Positions 1-11,690 of a DNA stretch of 64,000 nucleotides are shown one piece after another (the first letter of the stretch is position 1; every line of letters starts with the position of its first letter). This DNA comes from Typha latifolia. Taxonomy: Eukaryota > Streptophyta > Magnoliopsida > Poales > Typhaceae. Position numbers and translations under genes: made by a program. The stretch lies in the NCBI GenBank assembly GCA_019914945.1, contig CM034105.1, positions 5,580,001 to 5,644,000 on the forward strand. The letters are read 5' to 3'. A model generated the notes under the pieces. That model did not search any database. It was not told the origin of the DNA and saw nothing but the letters and a program-made list of their open reading frames with translations.

Positions 1-77
1 TAGTTTGCTCATTTAATTGTGTGGAACTTGTTCACAGTTTCAACATTTCTGAATGAGCAATGATGTTCGTATTGAAA

Positions 78-985
78 GTTGGATTTGTTGCACATCAATG
101 CTTCAGGTTTCTCATACCACAGTGGCAGTGAGTTGTACAGGTAATCATCTTTCAAGAAGATTGGCTTTACATTCATTTCACTTCACTATATATATAAGAT
201 TATTCAACTTCCTCTTTTGTGTCTCATATTTGATTAATCATACTCATTGAATAAGATTCATGCATTATTTGGCAACTTTCTATGCCATATTTTGCATCGT
301 TAAATTTATTTGTTCATGAAATTGTAAGGTTGTGCCATACACTGGGAGTTATTTTCTTGGTGAGGTGGATTGTGTCTTAGTGCTACTTTCGTCTAAATTT
401 AATTTCACAGAAATTGTTCAAAGGGGCTCTCTCATCTGCTATTTACCTATCGACTCTAAGAAGAAAAAGAAAAAGGTCTAATATAAAAAGATTCATGACA
501 TTCCTTTGTATGAACTTGGATTTCTTTCTCTCTGATATATTCTGCTATCTTTATACAGTCAAAAACACTAGACGAGAGAGCCTTTTCCTTTGAACCAATT
601 TGGTGGATTAGACCAAATTATCCACTAAGCACTAAGACAATCAACTCACTACTGAATATGCTATCGATTTATAAATGCACTACAGATTTGACCGTAGTGT
701 ATATATGGCACAAAACATACAATTTAAATGAAACAAATAAATTTGAAGATGCAAAATATGGCACCATTTATATCCTTAGAGTTAAACTTGCCAAATTTAG
801 AAGATGCATGAATCTTACTCAATGAGTAAGATTAATCGGGTACGGGGTACAATAGAGGAAAATGAATAAACTTATCTAGTAGGAAGTGAATGAATGCCTT
901 AACCAATCTTCTTACAACTCACTGTGTGGTATGAATTGAAAAACCTGAAACAAAACATTGAAGTGGTGCAAATCCAAGTTGTTTA
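78..985. repeat. Inverted repeat: promoter of bZIP-a duplicated in opposite orientation
   Basis: Reverse-complementing about 78-350 gives a sequence that aligns over most of its length with about 700-985, the promoter of bZIP-a. Shared blocks include GATGCAAAATATGGCA, GCATGAATCTTA and ACAACTCACTG. The arms are about 270-285 nt with a loop of about 350 nt. A transcript across it could fold into an imperfect hairpin. The loop starts at a sequence (near 420) that also follows an inverted segment at about 12.09 kb. The arm alignment was done by eye. Confidence 0.8.
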
Positions 986-1090
986 CTAACTAAAATTATG
1001 CTATTCGTCCTCTTTATAGTGACCACCTTTCTTCACATCTCCCTTGCACTACTTTTTGTTCGGCATCTCTTGTAGTCATAATTTTTGGCC

Positions 1091-2796
1091 ATGGACGAGG
1101 CTGGCAATGACTCCCATGATCATGGCATCGACCAAATCCCGGATACTCGACCAAGAAACACCGGCCACCGCCGCACCCACTCGGAGATCATAAGCCTCTC
1201 CGACGGCAATGACAATGACGACGACGAGTTGTTCTTCATGTTGAAAGATATGGAGAAGTTCAACTCTTCGTGTGAGGAAATTTCCAGAGTGCTGGAAGGC
1301 GAGCCTTTGGAGCCACATCAGGTGGAAGAAGCGGCGGCTGTAGGGGCATCTGCTCTTTCTCCTCCTCCTTGTTCGAGGCTGAGGCACCAACATGGCCGGT
1401 CTATGGATGAGTCTTCGTCTTTTAACTCCCAGCTTGTCAGGTTAAGTATGCAGGGCCTGTCTCCGGCGGAGACGAGGAAAGCCATGTCAGTGGAGAAACT
1501 CGCTAACATTGCTCTTGTAGATCCCAAGAGAGCAAAGAGGTTTGATTAATCTATTTTCTATGATGATATTGAGGAAAATACAGGCATAGACTCTGATGAT
1601 GCATGATGTTAATGTTGTTTCTGTTATTATTTTCTAACCTTCATGTCTATTATTATCGATCGAGCTATTCCACCATGACAGTTAAATACTATTAGTTCGG
1701 TAAAAACTACCATTATTATGTTCATATAATCCTCTCATCATTTTTTTAAAATTTGCTACAAGTAGCTCCCTTTTACGTCTATGTCAGAGTTTTGGATAGA
1801 TAACTTCTGCTTAGACAATCTCAATGTCTGCTTAGATATTCTACTCGGATCTATATCTGAAATACCTGGTTAAGTATTCAACCACAATCAATCCTTTTAC
1901 GTCTATTGCTTGCAAAATGAGTGATAATATTTTGTACTTGTGGTATTATGTGACAGGATGTGGGAAAACAGGCAATCAGCTGCAAGATCAAAGGAAAGAA
2001 AAATACAATACAAGGCTGAGCTTGAGAGGAGAGTGCAAGCTCTGCAAACAGAAACCACAATGTTGGCAACTAAGATATCATTGGTAGAGGTATATATATG
2101 TATAATTAATAGATCTTAGAGCAATTCGGATCGAAAGCTAAACTGGTTTTACCTTTTTTTTTGGCATGTTTGTCCTAATTTTTGGTTTTCTTTACGAGAG
2201 AGAGAACCCAATTGACACTTTGATTTGTCATCACTTTACTTTTTGGATGAGAAGGAAAAGATTTGCTTTGCATTTAATACTAGTTTGATATGTAGAACCG
2301 AACTAAATATTCTTTGAAGAAGAAGATTCTGTTTCCTTTTTGGCATGTAATGATAGAGTCACACCATCGGACTGACGGCTGAAAATACTGAGCTGAAGCT
2401 GCGACTGCATTCCGTCGAGCAAAGGATTTACTTCCAAGATGGTAAAATTCTACTTAAAATTCAAGTATTTGCTAATCCACCTTTTTTATTACTAAATTCT
2501 CCTCTTTTCTAAAGTATGCAACGATCATATATATTATATGATCAAATCTAACCTTATGTAACTATATGTTTTTTGTATGTCATATGCGGAGTTGGCATGC
2601 TTATAATATTGATTACGGTTTATATTTGTTTTACAGCGTGATCTGATTTTAAGATCTTCTCTCCTTATTTGTTCCTGCAGCGTTGCATGATGCTCTGACA
2701 GAGGAAATCAAGCGGCTAAGGATCGCAATGAGCGAGATGGCATCAAATGGTGGAGCTATGCCTATGATGAACCTTGGAGATCAAACCATCATATGA
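1091..2796 (+). CDS. Group-I bZIP transcription factor (bZIP-a), 4 exons, shortened C-terminus
   Basis: Predicted nuclear DNA-binding factor of the VIP1/RF2/PosF21 class. Exons are 1091-1539, 1957-2089, 2357-2441 and 2681-2796, all with GT/AG introns, giving 260 aa. The start is the ATG conserved in every sibling. The longer upstream reading found in siblings is not available here because its ATG is replaced by GTG. HRRTHS (residues 26-31) matches the HxRxxS phosphorylation/14-3-3 motif of the family. An acidic block follows, and then DPKRAKR ends exon 1. The basic region is N154-x7-K162-x9-L172, with lysine where most bZIPs have arginine, the group-I hallmark. Zipper a/d leucines fall at 172, 179, 186, 200 and 207. 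The residues before NRQ are MWE, unlike the MLA or IWA of the siblings. The glutamine-rich tail is lost: after MMNLGDQ the frame stops at 2794, and the following DNA still resembles the sibling tail. It is probably a gene, but may be a degenerating one. Confidence 0.82.
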
Positions 2797-3286
2797 TCAA
2801 GAGCTAGCTACAGCAACTCCAAATCCTTCCACAGCATTAACTCACACTGTAACAAGACACTGTACTTGCAGCAAGAGCAGCAAGCACGCACCTGGAGCTA
2901 ATGACTTTTTAGAGGATATAAGAGAGAAGGGGTGAGGTGAGATCTGATTACATCAATGTGTTCTACATGGACTGATGGAAGATATATAATGAAGGTCTAA
3001 TGACTGCTTAGAATTCACTTACTTGGGTGTAGTTAATATAATATTATATGAGCAGACTTAAAACAAAAACTCGACGAATAACCTTTATCTAGTGAATCGA
3101 AAAGAATGCAAGCCAATCTTCTTCAACAGAAACCGCAGCATTGATATGCAGCAAACAACCCAACGTTGTCTACTGACTAATATTATGCTGATCATTTTGG
3201 TCTTTATTCAAATGCTTCACCATTCGTTCTCTTTACATCTCCTTGGTAAATTGAGGGGATTGGGTTTCTTGTATTAAGAATTAGCC
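2797..3286 (+). other. 3' flank of bZIP-a and promoter remnant of pseudogene b
   Basis: About 2800-2900 still aligns with the tail-coding part of exon 4 of the siblings (CTTCCACAGCATTAACTCACACTG, then a CAGCAAGAGCAG block), but out of frame. About 3090-3280 resembles the proximal promoter found before other array members. No independent gene is seen. Confidence 0.6.
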
Positions 3287-4654
3287 ATGGACGAAACTGG
3301 CCATGATTGCATGGTCATGGAATTAACCAATTATATATGCCGAATTTCCCACCAAGAAACCTCCGCTACCGGCGTACCCACGCGTGGAGATCATAAGCAT
3401 GGAGGGTCCGACGTCGCTGCCGGTGATGTTCTTTTGTAGACCTGAAGGAGCTAGCGAAGAGGTCTGGTCAATCAACTTACTATATTTTTTTGTTTTCCTA
3501 TTACTATTAGGATTGTGAATCCAAAGCCTATTAGAAAAGTACTAATACCTTCCTTGTTCGTTTAACCCTAAACTTAATTGAACTCTCCTTTCATCTGATA
3601 CGAACATCTATAAATATGAGAAAGACTAGGAGGTTCCAGTATAACTTGAGAGAAAGAGAGAGAGTAGAAGCTGGCGGTGTGATTCCGAGAGGTTACTTTA
3701 ATTTTATCTACGTAAAAAATCTTATATCTTTCTGTGAGTTTTTTTTTTCTTTTCTGTATTAGTTCTTGTAAATTAACTGCATCACATAGGTAATTAATGC
3801 GTTAACCTAATAAAAAGCCTAATAAAAAGAATGATTTCGGTCCTATATTATTTTCCCTGTTCAGTGTAACAGAATGTGGAAGCGAAACAGAAAGCCATAC
3901 AATAAGGCTCAGCTTCAGCGAAGGGCACAAGCTCTGCAAGTAGAATCCACTTTATTATCAACTCAGTTAATGCTGATGCAGGTATGAACAATAGCTCTTT
4001 AAAATAAAGAAAACAAAGATAAAGCTAGAAAGATTTAATAAACTAACTTTTCGATTTAATCATACTTACATCTGTGGATGTAAATTAATTGGGTTTTTTT
4101 AATTTTTTTTACACTTTATTGGCCGGCAATTGATAGAATGACATTATTGGACTGACCGCTGAAAACAGTGAGATGAAGCTCTATCTGCAATCCATCAAGC
4201 AACAGATTCACTTTCAAGATGGTAACATTATATATATATATATATTATATACACTTGAAAACCTTAATAAATGTTTGGATTCTGATTTGATGATATTCTC
4301 TCTTTTGCAGCTCTAAATGATGCCTTGAAAGAGGAAATCAAGTGGCTAAGGATTGCAACAAGCCAGATGTCGTCAAATGATGGAGCTATACCTATGATGA
4401 ACCTTGGAGAGCCCTCATATGAAGAGCTGCAGCAATTCTATCATCACCATAGCCAAGGGAGGCAACTCCAGATTCTTCCACAACATCAACTCACACCAGA
4501 AGGGCATCACCCGCTGCTGCAACCTACACTCTATTTGCAGCAACAACAGCAAGCACTTGGAGACCTGAGAATGAAGGGTCCGCTGGTTTCTCAGACTACG
4601 AGGCATGAGAAAATATTTGATCATAACAACAATAATGGCTCTTACAACAACTAA
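3287..4654 (+). pseudogene. bZIP pseudogene b, or zipper-only derivative lacking the basic region
   Basis: Exon 1 (3287-3461) starts like the siblings but loses one base after codon 8, shifts frame, and has lost most of its middle. The downstream exons are well preserved: exon 2 at 3873-3981, exon 3 at 4137-4221, exon 4 at 4311-4654, each with GT/AG borders. Exon 2 is 109 nt rather than 133 nt. An in-frame 24-nt loss removes the NRQSAARSK part of the basic region, so the DNA-contacting Asn is gone, while the zipper leucines and the Gln/His-rich tail remain. From the ATG at 3874, exons 2-4 are open for 178 codons, ending at a TAA. If transcribed, the product would be a dimerisation-only protein. 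The full-length gene is certainly broken; whether the remnant is expressed cannot be seen. Confidence 0.85.
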
Positions 4655-4659
4655 TGGAT

Positions 4660-5165
4660 GATTGCCAGGAGAGTAGCTGCGCAAAATTCAACCATATTCT
4701 AGCACGGACCTCCATTTGGTTTTGTTCTTATCAACTAATTAGTTCAGACTGCTAAATGTTTCTCGTAAACTAATAATTAATTTTGCTTGATCTTCTTAAA
4801 GTAAATATGGTTGGTCATGGCTATGTAAGCTAGTTTCATTAAGTTTCTTGAGTTATGGAGCTTCAAACAAGATGAAAAAGACATGTCCCGGTCAAAAGTC
4901 AAGCAAAAATTGTTCGTCAAATACAAATCTGCTCTAGAGATGATGTAAGTAAAATATGTTCTTGAAGAAAATCAAATTTGTTATAGAGCCGCAAAACTCA
5001 CGGATATAAATTGGCACAGAGAAGTTGAACAGATCCTCTCTGCAACCTGAAATTAACAAAGAAGAAAATTATATTACAATAAAATGCACGTATCCAACAA
5101 TTCCATAATCCCAAGTCACAATCAGGCTTGCATCTTATAAAAGCCAGGGAAATTGACAAAAAAAT
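4660..5165 (+). repeat. Downstream module type A, copy 1
   Basis: The sequence after pseudogene b, from the AAATTCAACCATATTCTA block to the GGCTTGCATCTTATAAAAG block, recurs at about 15830-16220 and about 33900-34510. It is a duplicated 3' flank with no coding potential that I can support. Confidence 0.75.
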
Positions 5166-5339
5166 AGTTTAGGTTATTTGTACAAAAAATCTACTTATTT
5201 TCATTTTTGTGAGTCTGACCTGCTTTTAGTTTTCTTTGCAAATACTGAGACTTTTTCCTTATTTTCTTTTTAATTTCGTCGTTGTGTCATTTAGTACCTC
5301 GTTAAATGGGCTTACTACTATCTTTGACAACGCACTTGT

Positions 5340-6790
5340 AGCGGCCGTCGTCACCCATTCAACTGCCTCTCTCTAAAAGTTTTCCTCTCTCTTATTCTCC
5401 TCTCTTAGTCTCTTACTCTCTAGCTATCGCCAATGACTCTACCCATAAGCTACAAGGAATGCCGCAAATCGGGTGCTGCCAGTTGGACACAAAGGCCTCA
5501 TCGCCACTATCATCGGCCTTTCACCTCTTCTCTCTCTAATAGTCCTTGGTGACTCTACCCTACCCATTACTGTTGGGAAATGATCCCAACTCCCCACCAC
5601 CCTCTCTCGGTGAGCTCTCTATGTTCCTCTGTCTTCCTTCTTGCTCTCTCTCTTGCTCTGCTAGGTTGGAGAGTCGAGCCCTGACTAGAGACTGATCGAT
5701 GACTAGGCAGTTGTAGTCGAATCCATTCCCCACGACCCAGCTCCTCCTCCCTTCTCCATTCTCTCTCCTCTCTACTCTCTTTCTTCTTCTTCTTCCAAAT
5801 TCTTTCTCTTCCTTCCTCCTCCTAGCCGCTGCGCCATCGCACCCTCGCATCGCTAATGGTGGTGTAGCATCATCATGCCACCATCAGTGGTGCAATTGCT
5901 GAAGATGCCAGAGGAGTTATTGTAGCCATAGCTACAAGGGTTATCGGATTCCACCCAATCGATTGTGGTCAGTGGTTGCGGACGCATTTTACACACACAG
6001 TTAAATTAATTAATTAATTAATGTATATGACAACTTTCCATTAAAAAACTAATATCACTCTTAACAAAAATAAACTTCTCTCTCCTCATTTTTTACATTT
6101 GCAAGAAATCCACAGCAAGGAAATTTTAGTCAAAGAGGGAAGAGCATGATCTGTCAAAAAGGAAATCTATTAAAAAATTCAAGATGTTCTACAATTTTAT
6201 CTGGAACTTCTGCAGTCCTTTCTGTCATTTAGGTTATAACAGGTCATTTCTGTCTTCTTCCCTCCCTCGAAGTCTACATATAATACATAGAACTGTTTGC
6301 ATTTTTGCCTCGTCATTGAGAAGAAAATGGAACGGCCCAAGAGTCACTCTTCTCACTTCTTGCTTCCTCGTCGATTACAACCTTGGTTAGCTCTTAGGTT
6401 AACAATCTTCTTTATATATATTTACCACAACTTTTAATATGACATATTTTATCCTAAGCATTTTGTTTTTCTTTCTTCTATATTAAGAGTAGTTATCAAC
6501 ATTTTTCTAGATATTCTAAGCATTTACCGATTTGGAGAATAGAATGTATCAAGTTATTGTTTAGCTTCCTATGATTATTTATTTAGGTTGGCAACTCAAC
6601 ATTACTTGATCTCTTAGTTTTTTGATCAATCCTAATTGTTTTTATTAGGTACTTTTACTGTAAAGTACCTAATAAGTGTGTGATTGCTCATCTTGATTGG
6701 CCATGTAGTTCATTTAAATTTAGTGTAACATCCACACCTTCTCATTTAAAAAATTTTCTGGTGCAAGAAACACATTAAATATGACATGAA
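5340..6790 (+). repeat. Upstream module U, copy 1
   Basis: A long segment shared with 17385-19100, 24495-25560 and 35590-39190. Its first half is a CT-rich stretch with GAAATGA and CTCCCCACCACCCTCTCT blocks. Its second half carries the orphan mini-ORF described separately. In three other places the same module lies about 1.2-1.35 kb before a bZIP exon 1. Here it is 2.7 kb before bZIP-c because a copia fragment lies between. Long ORFs in the CT-rich half are low-complexity and not conserved between copies. Confidence 0.8.
6235..6437 (+). promoter_or_regulatory. Orphan promoter plus 36-codon ORF in U1
   Basis: The TATA-like box is weakened here (TATAAC at 6235-6240, TATAAAA in the other copies). 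About 90 nt later an ATG (6327) opens a 36-codon ORF (MERPKSHSSHFLLPRR...) ending at 6437. The ORF stays open in U1, U2 and U3. I do not recognise the peptide. It may be an orphan first exon: CCTTG is followed by GTTAGC, a possible splice donor. Confidence 0.45.
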
Positions 6791-7424
6791 ATTATGTCAC
6801 TACAGTTTGCTCATAATAGCAAGGTTTCTAGTATCGGGATCGGTTTTGGCTGTCCGAAAAAATAATACGTATCAGCTGTATTAGCCACTCGTATCGGATC
6901 AGCATATTCTTAATTACGTAAAATTTTAAATATTATTTTAAAATTCAATTTTTTAAATATAAAAAAATGAGAGAAAAATAAGAAAATAAAAATTACTCAT
7001 ATATGCTGTCTATAAATTTAAAAAATATATTAACTTACTTAAAATTAAAATTTTTGATGAATATCGAGCTCTCTCTCTCTCCTCCCCTCTCTCAAAATTC
7101 AAAACTTATATACTCAAAAATTAATTACATAGACAAGGTTTTTATTTTTTTCTTTACTTTGTCCCTGTAGTAATAGTAGAGTTCGTCGAATCTAGGAAGA
7201 GAAAGAGAGAGGGAATGAGAGGAATTAAAAATTGAAAAAATAATAATAAAATTCATCCGAGGTCGCCGAAGGTTAAAGTCGTTGGATTTTCGTCGGAGAA
7301 TATCGCCGAAGGTCGAGGTCGCCAAAGATCTACTCGGTCGCTGGTGGAAGAGATGGAAAAGAAGAGTAAAAGAGAGAGAATGAAAAAGAGAGAAAAGATG
7401 CAAAAGTAGAAAAACAAAAATATT
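6791..7424. other. AT-rich sequence, no gene
   Basis: A block of TATCGG/CGTATCGG words at about 6830-6900 is followed by AT-rich and CT/GA-rich sequence. The 92-codon minus-strand ORF here is compositionally simple and matches nothing I know. Confidence 0.5.
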
Positions 7425-7642
7425 GATTGATGGATATTATTGATACATCACCATATAGATAATTATCTCAACAATAATTATCTCAACAACCTTCATCAAT
7501 TTCCTAAACAACCTCCTAAGATGTAGGCAGACTAAACCACTCCTAAACAACCTCCTAAGATGTAGATAGACTAAATCACAATTAGTTTTGTCTAACCAAA
7601 AATTGTTACAACAATATAAACTTAATTAACACACTTCTAACA
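7425..7642 (-). mobile_element. 3' LTR (partial) of a Ty1/copia element
   Basis: On the minus strand a polypurine tract (TTGAGGGGGAG) ends at about 7643 and is followed directly by TGTTAGAAGTG, the usual 5' end of an LTR. The LTR runs towards lower coordinates and contains a repeated block (CAACCTCCTAAGATGTAG) at about 7510 and 7548. The far end at about 7425 is a guess. Confidence 0.65.
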
Positions 7643-8340
7643 CTCCCCCTCAAGTTGGAGAGTGAATATCATGCACTCTCAACTTGTGAACCATAGGTAG
7701 AAAATTTTCTTTTCTCTAAGGTTTAGTTAACAAATCTGCTAACTGATATGTTGACATAACATGTCTAGTCATTATCGAACCATCCTAAATTTTATCCCGG
7801 ATGAGACAACAATTCATTTCTATATGTCTGGTATGCTCATGGAATACTGGATTAGTTGTAATGTGTAGAGCTGCTTCGTTATCACAGTATAAAATGGCTA
7901 GTTTAGGATGAAGGAGATCTAAGTCTTTCAATAAACATCGGAGCCATGTTAGCTCATCGCAAGCACCTGTAATGGTCCGATACTCTGCTTCAGCTGAAGA
8001 TAGAAAAACTGTCTTTTGCCTTTTTGATCTCCACGATATCAAAGAAGTGCCAAGGAAGACACAATATCTAGTGGTGGAACGTCTAGTAAGTGGGCATCCT
8101 GCCCAATCCGAATCACAATATGCATGTAATTTTAAGTCATTATTAGAAGAGAAAAATAGTCCTTGACTTGGTGCACTTTTAAGATATCTGATCACTCGAA
8201 GAGCCGCCTCCATATGTTGCTTCCTTGGTTGGTGCATGAATCAACTTAGCATATGGACTGCATAGGTGATGTCTGGCCTTGAGACAGTTAAATATATCAA
8301 ACGACCAACTAATCTCCTGAAGCTACTTGGATAATTCTCC
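7643..8340 (-). pseudogene. Ty1/copia pol fragment: end of RT plus RNase H
   Basis: The minus strand encodes a typical copia RNase H: CDSDWAGC, FLSSAEAEYR and CDNEAALHI motifs are visible at 7785-8237. Just upstream, [17 protein letters not shown] is the end of the RT connection, separated by an in-frame stop at about 8238-8240. Everything further 5' is missing, so this is a truncated 3' part of an element, immediately followed by its polypurine tract and LTR. It sits between module U1 and the promoter of bZIP-c. Confidence 0.9.
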
Positions 8341-8349
8341 CTTGTCCGA

Positions 8350-8403
8350 AGGAAAATGATGGTTTCTCATTCGTAAGGAAAATGATGGTTTCTCATTCGT
8401 AAG
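8350..8403 (+). repeat. Short tandem duplication
   Basis: The 25-nt-scale block GGAAAATGATGGTTTCTCAT plus TCGTAA occurs twice in a row, next to the truncated end of the copia fragment. It may be a scar of rearrangement. Confidence 0.7.
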
Positions 8404-8605
8404 AAGGAAATATTTCTCATTCGATAGATAGACACCAAACTTCTTATTAAGGAGAAGACAACAATTTAGTTTCTTTTCTGTATATTTAAGTTTTCTTGAA
8501 ACTCCTAGGATCGAGGATGCCAACAGGCTGTAGTCTAGAATCTACATTTGTTATCTGTCTCAATGTGAGCTATCATCATATAGAAATAGGCAACAAAGTA
8601 TATTA

Positions 8606-8617
8606 AGAGATCACACA

Positions 8618-8676
<59 letters not shown>

Positions 8677-8678
8677 GT
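8606..8678 (+). repeat. (CA)n/(TA)n microsatellite
   Basis: A long CA run passes into a short TA run, in the distal promoter of bZIP-c. The matching place before bZIP-i has a pure TA run, so the tract has changed composition between paralogues. Confidence 0.95.
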
Positions 8679-9070
8679 ATTGTTTTTGCCCAATAGGTAG
8701 GGAAGTTTTCTCATACTAATCTATCAAACTACTCTTCTTGAGTCGGCATAACTTAGATTATTTTATGTCATAGTTACCATCTTTACTGATTCCTGACATA
8801 TCCGATGGAATTTACCATAATTGTTGGTACGTACTAGCTATGGGAAGATACATGTATCTCATTTAATGTGTAGGAATAATCAAATATGGCAACCCAATTC
8901 TTTTTCAAGCATTACAACTCACTGTGGTATGAGAAACCGAAATATTGATGTGCAACAATCCAACCTTGTTTACTGACTTAAAACTATTCCCAATTTTGTC
9001 TTCTTCAAATCCTTCACCATTCCTTCTCTTTATAATGTCCACCTTTCTTCACATCTCTCTGGTATTAGCA

Positions 9071-10818
9071 ATGGAGCACGAGTCTGGCCATGATTGCCAT
9101 GGTCGCGACATTAACCAAATACTAGATTTACCAACAAAAATCTCTGTCCACTGCCGTGCCCAGTCGGAGATCATAAACCTCCCTGATGACATAAACTCCA
9201 TTTGCAACCTCTATGCCCTCGACAATAATGATGATGATGAAGAGTTGTTCTCCATGTTGGATGATCTTGAGAAGTGCAACTCTTCTTTTGAGGAACTTTC
9301 CCAATTATTAGAAGATGAGCCCTTGGAGCCGCTATCTACGAAGGCTACAATCGCTCCTCCTCCTCATTCGCAGGATGAGAGTTTAGCTTTGAGTTGTGGC
9401 GAGAGGCCGAGGTTGAGACCAAAGCAGAGGCACAAACATAGCCAGTCTATCGATGAGTCTTTCTCTTTTAGCTCTGAGCTTCTTACGTTAAGTATGAAGG
9501 GGTTGTCGGCGATAGAGAAGAGGAAGGCCATGTCAGTAGAAAAGCTTGTTAACATTGCTCTTGTAGACCCCAAAAAAGCAAAGAGGTTTAATTAATCTAT
9601 TTGCTATAATGATATTGAAAAACTAGACGTCAAATCTGGTTGTTCGTGATATTATTTGATCTTCATTATTTATTGTCAAGCTATATAACTTACTTTGAAG
9701 TTGTTTTTTTATATAATTGTTTAAAGCTAATACCATTTTTTATATATGCCCATCATCATCTTTGTCACCCTTCATTATCTCTCACCTTTATGCTTCTAAT
9801 TATATTACCTCAAATTCTGTTTGGATATGTTTGCTCCTTGTGACGATATTCGTTTCACTGACATTCATTCTCTATGACAGGATATGGGCAAACAGGCAAT
9901 CAGCTATAAAATCAAAGGAAAGGAGAATGCAATATATGGCTGAGCTTGAGCAAAGGGTGCAAGCTCTACAAATGGAAGCCACTATTTTGTCCACTCAAAT
10001 ATCCTTGGTACAGGTATATATATATGTACGATAGCTCTTATTATAAGGAAAGGAAGGATAATGCAAGAAAGCTTAATCAACCGACTTGTAGGAAATATTG
10101 ATATCTTCCGAGTAAGAGAAAATTGTAGGTAAATGCTGCAAATAGGTTTTAATTTGTTTTTCCTTTTCATTCTCATTGGCTTGTACTAATAGAGTGATAC
10201 CATTGAACTGATGGGTGAAAACACTCAACTGAAGCTGCAACTCCAATTCGTCGAGCAACACATTTACTTCCAAGATGGTAAGATTTTACTATTCAAGTAT
10301 GCTACTAAGCCTTGTTTTATTGCTAAGTTCTCCTCACTTATATCCTGATCAAATATATTTCTATTGGTCTTTAAAGCTTTTGCATCTATATTTTTGTCAT
10401 CTATATAATGTTCGTGTTCTAGCGAGCTATTACAATAACCTTGTAATACTATATGTTTTTTGTAAGTCTTGCTTATTATCATTTATGATCATGCATGCTT
10501 ATAATATTGATCAAAGCTTATATTGTCTAACAACATGATTTGATTTTAAGATCTTTTACCTTTGTTGTTCTTGCAGCCCTAAATGATGCCGTGGTAAAGG
10601 AAATCGAGCGGCTGAGGATCACAATGCTCCAAATGTCATCATGTGTTGGAGCTACGACGAACCTTGAAGAACCCCCATACGAAGAACTACAACATTTATA
10701 TTACCACAACCAAGCTTTGCAACCACTCTTTACAGAGAAGGAACTCCATATCCTTTCACAAGATCAACTCACATCGCAAGAGCATCAGACTCGATTGCAC
10801 AAGACAGTGTACATGTAG
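9071..10818 (+). CDS. Group-I bZIP transcription factor (bZIP-c), 4 exons
   Basis: Exons are 9071-9585, 9881-10013, 10193-10277 and 10577-10818, giving 324 aa. Predicted nuclear, DNA-binding as a dimer. The start is the conserved ATG (here MEHES rather than MDETG). A TATAAT box lies 40 nt upstream (9031-9036). HCRAQS (27-32) keeps the HxRxxS motif. An acidic segment rich in Asp/Glu precedes a short Pro run. DPKKAKR replaces DPKRAKR at the end of exon 1. The basic region is N176-RQSAIKS-K184: the Ala and Arg at the positions equivalent to GCN4 R240/R241 are Ile and Lys, while the base-contacting positions are kept. Zipper positions are L194, L201, L208, V215, L222, L229 and V236. The C-terminal part has the family's Gln-rich tail, which ends 20-30 codons earlier than in bZIP-h. 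bZIP-i is its closest relative in the basic region. Confidence 0.88.
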
Positions 10819-11690
10819 CAAGAACAGCAAACACTTGCATAGCTAAGAATGAAGGGACCAGTGACTTGGCAGAGTATAAGCGATGAGGGAAGTTGATCTA
10901 ATAACAACAATTGCTCTTATTTGGACATGACCTAGTAACAACAATAATTCTTAGATGGGTCAACAATATGTTCCCTTTAGCTGCATTTAGTTTTCTTCTT
11001 ATCAAACTTAGTTCGGATGGCTAAATATTTCTCACAAATTGAATTTAATTGCCCTAACAATATTGTGGGCTGCTTTTCTATTCATCTTTGTCTATGTTCC
11101 AATTAAATGTATTGTTTGCTTGATTTATGAACTTGAAATTTTGCAGGAGTAATGAACTAGATTTTGGGTTTCTTGTCTAGTTCTTGTTAACATTTGAATT
11201 GATGAAACAAGAGAGGATGAATACTATAGTATCAGCATAACATCTCCACACAAAATGATAACAAAAAATTAAAAAATAGAGAAATGAACATTCTACTGCA
11301 TATACGTTAACCTACTTATCAATTATAATTTATTATAAAATATTGTGGAACAAAAAATGATATTTTCTTTTCTGGCTATGCAGAAGGCTGTGAATGAGAA
11401 GAGTGACGAATTGGGTGCAAAACCAATTCAGGAACAAAGACTATAAAATTTCGACTCTTTTATCTTTCCTATGAACACATGTCTACATTGCCATTTTCTA
11501 GCTCTTGATCTTATGATGGGGTCACAACACTTTACACATCCATCTTGGCGGATGAGTATTTTAGGGAGGCAGAAATAGATCGAGGCCACCTTCTTTGATT
11601 TAGTTTAACCTCAGCACCTTCTCATTTTTTCTGGTGCAAGAAACACATTATATATATATATATATATATATGTATACGACATGTATTGAT
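10819..11690 (+). other. 3' flank of bZIP-c
   Basis: It begins with out-of-frame tail-like sequence (GAATGAAGGGACCA, GACTTGGCAGAGTA). From about 10950 it continues with the GTCAACAATATGTT ... GTTGTTTGCTTG block also found after bZIP-f, -h and -i. The rest is AT-rich with a short TA run at about 11651-11672. No gene seen. Confidence 0.6.
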
